Source: an uncultured Bacteroidia bacterium
GTDB taxonomy: Bacteria > Bacteroidota > Bacteroidia > Bacteroidales > UBA932
Reading direction: 5' to 3'
NCBI GenBank assembly: GCA_902767465.1
Contig: CACXHM010000038.1
Location: forward strand, 1-16,811
DNA length: 16,811 nucleotides
Below are positions 14,756-16,811 of this stretch, piece by piece. The position numbers and the translations under genes are program-made. The first letter of the stretch is position 1; every line of letters starts with the position of its first letter. Below the pieces are notes generated by a model. It saw only the letters and a list, made by a program, of their open reading frames with translations. It was not told where the DNA came from and did no database searches.

Positions 14756-14833
14756 ATGGAAAACGGCAAAGACGTCTCGGACTTATTATTCAGCATCAAT
14801 GCAGAGCCCGTGCTTGTTCAGGGGCCATTTTAA
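14756..14833 (+). CDS. Possible 25-aa small protein
   Basis: ATG at 14756 is preceded at 5 nt by AAGGAG, a rare Shine-Dalgarno match in this window, and opens a 25-codon frame (MENGKDVSDLLFSINAEPVL, then five residues) ending TAA. Its end overlaps the first CCCGTGCTT/AAGCACGGG hairpin, which could serve as a 3' structure. No family is recognised and there is no signal peptide. It may be chance. Confidence 0.2.
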   Translation: MENGKDVSDLLFSINAEPVLVQGPF

Positions 14834-14891
14834 GCACGGGGAGGTAAAATCAGAGTGTCCCGTGCCTGGAAAAGAGGTTTTTGTGCACGGG
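14807..14891 (+). repeat. Two tandem CCCGTGC/GCACGGG hairpins, 52 bp apart
   Basis: The first arm pair is CCCGTGCTT (14807-14815) with AAGCACGGG (14832-14840). The second is CCCGTGC (14859-14865) with GCACGGG (14885-14891). Both are preceded by CAGAG. Loops differ, so they look like diverged copies of one palindromic unit. Confidence 0.7.
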
Positions 14892-14920
14892 AGAGTCAGA
14901 TCTGGCAGTAACTCTGGCTA

Positions 14921-15060
14921 AAGAAATGGCATTCTGGTCAAAGAACCAGCAATCCGGTCTAAGAAATGGCATTCCGGTCAAAGAACCAGCAATTCGGTCT
15001 AAGAAATGGCATTCTGGTCAAAGAAAAGGCAGTCCGGTCCAAGAATCATCAATCCTGTCG
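14921..15060 (+). repeat. Seven tandem 20-bp units
   Basis: Units start with AAGAA at 14921, 14941, 14961, 14981, 15001, 15021 and 15041 and end near GGTC. The first five alternate two versions (AAGAAATGGCATTCTGGTCA and AAGAACCAGCAATCCGGTCT), giving a 40-bp higher-order repeat. Units 6 and 7 are diverged, and an eighth (15061) is barely recognisable. There are no palindromic arms. Confidence 0.92.
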
Positions 15061-15118
15061 AAGGGCTTGAATGGCTGCAGAATAATATGACGCTGAAGCT
15101 GAGATCGTGGCTAAAAAA

Positions 15119-15149
15119 TTTGTTCTTTAGCCAAAAATAGTTAAATTTG
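15119..15149 (+). promoter_or_regulatory. Promoter of the rimP-nusA-infB operon
   Basis: TTTG (15119-15122), a 19-nt spacer and TAAATTTG (15142-15149) match the Bacteroidetes consensus exactly. Transcription would start near 15155, leaving a leader of about 45 nt before the rimP ATG. Confidence 0.8.
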
Positions 15150-15160
15150 TACCCGTGTTA

Positions 15161-15191
15161 GAGATAGAGGCCGCAAGGTCCTCTATTTTTT
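15161..15191 (+). terminator. Terminator-like hairpin in the rimP leader
   Basis: ATAGAGG (15164-15170) pairs with CCTCTAT (15180-15186). The stem extends inward by CC/GG around a GCAA tetraloop with one bulged T, and six Ts end at 15191. This has the form of an intrinsic terminator, yet it lies between the promoter and the rimP ATG, so it may act as an attenuator of the operon. Confidence 0.65.
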
Positions 15192-15200
15192 GTTGCAAAA

Positions 15201-15464
15201 ATGGAAAAGAACGAAATACTTCCCGTAGTGGAAAAGGCCTGCGCTGAGCGCGGCTGCACACTTGTCCGTATTGATGCGGATGATGACAATAATTTTGACG
15301 TGACCATCGGCAAGGAGGGTGGTGTGAGTCTCGAGGACTGTGAGGCGGTGCACCGTGCTGTGCTCGCGGCCTTCGACCGCGACATTGAAGATTATGCCCT
15401 CACGGTAGGTTCAGAAGGCATCAGTGCGGAAGAAGCTGACAGCCTTTTGGCTGAAGACAGGTAG
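15201..15464 (+). CDS. rimP: RimP-like ribosome maturation factor, short form
   Basis: RimP helps 30S ribosomal subunit maturation. The 87-aa product aligns with the N-terminal domain only: LPVVEKACAERGCTLVRIDA (7-26), the KEGGVSLEDCEAVHRAVLAAF segment (38-58), and DYALTVGSEGI (64-74), where the family usually has an LEVSSPG-like strand. Family members are about 150 aa with an SH3-like C-terminal domain. This one ends in a short acidic helix and TAG, and nusA starts 28 nt later, leaving no space for the second domain. Position before nusA and infB supports the identity. Whether the short form works alone is unknown. Confidence 0.85.
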   Translation: MEKNEILPVVEKACAERGCTLVRIDADDDNNFDVTIGKEGGVSLEDCEAVHRAVLAAFDRDIEDYALTVGSEGISAEEADSLLAEDR

Positions 15465-15492
15465 TTGGAAAACAAATAAACGATATACAGTA

Positions 15493-16779
15493 ATGAACAA
15501 AGAAGAAAAAGTAACTCTGATTGATGCCTTCAAGGATTTCAAGGAGGAGAAAAACATCGACCGTCCAATAATGATGGGCGTTCTCAGGGACGTATTCCTT
15601 ACCCAGATTGCAAAGACTTACGGATCCGCCGACAACTTCGACGTGATCGTAAACGTTGACAAGGGTACCTGCGAGATCTACCAGAACTTCGAAATTGTGG
15701 AAGAAGTGGAGAATCCTGCAGCGGAGATGACCCTCGACGAGGTCCGTGCCGACAGCGGTGACGACGATTACGAGGTGGGCGACACCTATGCCAAGAAACT
15801 GCCCCTGTCCGCATTCGGACGCCGCGGCATCCTGAACATCCGCCAGAACCTTCAGGGACGTATCATGGACATCGAGAAAGCGAACGTTTTCAAAAAGTAC
15901 TCCGAGAAGGTGGGAGAGGTGTTCACAGGAGAAATCTACCAGACATGGAGCCGCGAGGTGCTGCTTCTCGACGAAGACGGCAATGAACTACATATCCCCA
16001 AGGAAGAGCAGATACCTGGAGAGCGTTTCAAGAAGAACGACACCGTTCGCGCCATCATCAAGAAGGTGGAAATGCGCAACAACACTACTCCTTACATCAC
16101 CCTTTCCCGTGTTGATCCCGACTTCCTCGCACGTCTCTTTGAGATGGAGGTTCCCGAGATTGCAGACGGGCTCATCACCATCAAGAAGGTCGTCCGTGTC
16201 CCTGGCGAGAGGGCAAAGGTGGCTGTGGAGTCGTACGACGAGCGCATCGATCCCATCGGTGCATGTATCGGTGTCAAGGGCGGCCGCGTCATAGGCATCG
16301 TTCGTGAACTGCGCAACGAAAACATCGACGTGCTGCAGTGGTCGAGCAATCCCAAACTCCTCATCCAGAGGGCTCTTACCCCTGCTCGCGTTTCCAATAT
16401 CGACATGGGAGAAGGCCCCGATGACAAGGTTAAGGTTTACATGCTCCCCGACGAGGTGCAGAAGGGTATCGGCCGCGGTGGTGTGAACGTGCAGCTGGCA
16501 GGGATGCTGGTTGGCCGCGAGATCGAGGTGTGGCGCGAAACTCCCAAGGGCGAGGTTGCCGAAGATGCCGAGGACGATGTTGCCCTCGAAGAATTCACCA
16601 ATCCGGAATATGGCCGCACCATCGACGGTTGGGTTATCGACAAACTTAAGAGCATTGGCTGCGATACCGCAAAGAGTGTCCTTGCCATCGATCCTGAAGA
16701 CCTTGCCAAGAGGGCGGATCTCGACATGGAAACAGTTGAGGACGTACGCAGTATTCTCGCAGCAGAATTTGAAGACTAA
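15493..16779 (+). CDS. nusA: Transcription termination/antitermination factor NusA
   Basis: NusA binds RNA polymerase and nascent RNA, and promotes pausing, intrinsic termination or antitermination. The 428-aa protein has an N-terminal polymerase-binding domain (about 1-130), an S1 domain (about 137-208, VGEVFTGEIYQ to YITLSR), KH1 (GACIGVKGGR, 256-265) and KH2 (GIGRGGVNVQLAG, 325-337). A C-terminal helical segment (about 375-428) resembles half of an acidic repeat. The frame is open 23 codons further upstream, but that part overlaps rimP and is not NusA-like, so the ATG at 15493 is chosen. All expected domains are present. Confidence 0.97.
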   Translation: MNKEEKVTLIDAFKDFKEEKNIDRPIMMGVLRDVFLTQIAKTYGSADNFDVIVNVDKGTCEIYQNFEIVEEVENPAAEMTLDEVRADSGDDDYEVGDTYAKKLPLSAFGRRGILNIRQNLQGRIMDIEKANVFKKYSEKVGEVFTGEIYQTWSREVLLLDEDGNELHIPKEEQIPGERFKKNDTVRAIIKKVEMRNNTTPYITLSRVDPDFLARLFEMEVPEIADGLITIKKVVRVPGERAKVAVESYDERIDPIGACIGVKGGRVIGIVRELRNENIDVLQWSSNPKLLIQRALTPARVSNIDMGEGPDDKVKVYMLPDEVQKGIGRGGVNVQLAGMLVGREIEVWRETPKGEVAEDAEDDVALEEFTNPEYGRTIDGWVIDKLKSIGCDTAKSVLAIDPEDLAKRADLDMETVEDVRSILAAEFED

Positions 16780-16801
16780 TTAAAAAGAAAAAGGGGTTTA
16801 T

Positions 16802-16811
16802 ATGGCAGAAA
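16802..16811 (+). CDS. infB: Probable start of translation initiation factor IF-2 (partial)
   Basis: ATGGCAGAAA (Met-Ala-Glu) begins 22 nt after the nusA stop, behind AAAGGGG, and runs off the window. The identity rests only on the widely conserved rimP-nusA-infB order. Confidence 0.6.

Larger units (their letters stand above)
14565..15200 (+). other. 636-bp gene-poor region full of repeats, then the rimP promoter
   Basis: No conserved gene is seen here. From left to right it holds: an imperfect hairpin around the upstream stop codon; AAACCCTCG paired with CGATGGTTT (14698-14726, one mismatch); a possible 25-codon ORF; two CCCGTGC/GCACGGG hairpins; seven 20-bp tandem units; and the rimP promoter with its leader hairpin. 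Open frames through the repeats look spurious. Confidence 0.7.

Noticed and set aside
14881..15090. 69-aa open frame across the 20-bp array
   Set aside because: It uses the repeats as coding sequence, but 20 bp is not a multiple of three, so the peptide is not a true repeat and has no likely start site.
15424..15492. N-terminal extension of nusA or a frameshifted RimP C-terminus
   Set aside because: The 23 extra codons overlap rimP and resemble neither NusA nor the missing RimP domain.

Overview
The window looks like a chromosomal segment of an uncultured Bacteroidales bacterium (phylum Bacteroidota). Four things support this. Several genes have promoters of the Bacteroidetes type (TTTG, about 19 nt, TAnnTTTG). 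The gene content is typical of the group: a DUF3078 protein, a WbqC-like protein, a PG_1098/THUMP-like methyltransferase and a FadL/OmpP1 porin. The order lpxD-lpxC-lpxA is the Bacteroidales order, and the ProRS is the type without an insertion domain. The family or genus cannot be fixed from the sequence alone.

Layout. Bases 1-72 hold an initiator tRNA-fMet on the minus strand with a good promoter. Bases 265-6028 are a compact minus-strand operon read proS, DUF3078 protein, tilS, hisS, Tat-exported phosphodiesterase. Its gaps are 5-14 nt, and one stop/start pair overlaps (TGATG). Bases 6146-12546 are a plus-strand run: a Trp/Tyr- and Ser/Gly-rich lipoprotein, a FadL-type porin, the lipid A genes lpxD, lpxC and lpxA, and a WbqC-like gene. 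Most of these genes concern the outer membrane and its lipopolysaccharide. Bases 12978-14564 encode a methyltransferase-family protein. Bases 15201-16811 begin the conserved rimP-nusA-infB operon, behind a strong promoter and a leader hairpin followed by a U-tract.

The unusual part is 12.1-15.1 kb. It holds at least five unrelated tandem repeat families within about 3 kb: a 71-bp duplication inside the WbqC-like gene, a 52-bp palindromic array of nearly seven copies between genes, 51-bp repeats and degenerate 36-bp repeats inside the methyltransferase gene, paired hairpins 52 bp apart, and seven exact-length 20-bp units. The coding repeats keep the frame and lengthen two conserved proteins with low-complexity inserts. 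The intergenic repeats do not keep a frame and look non-coding.

A second theme is domain loss. TilS (294 aa) lacks the C-terminal domain, RimP (87 aa) lacks its C-terminal half, and LpxC (299 aa) lacks the FabZ domain that is normally fused to it in Bacteroidales. The reading frames around these ends show no simple frameshift that would restore the missing parts.
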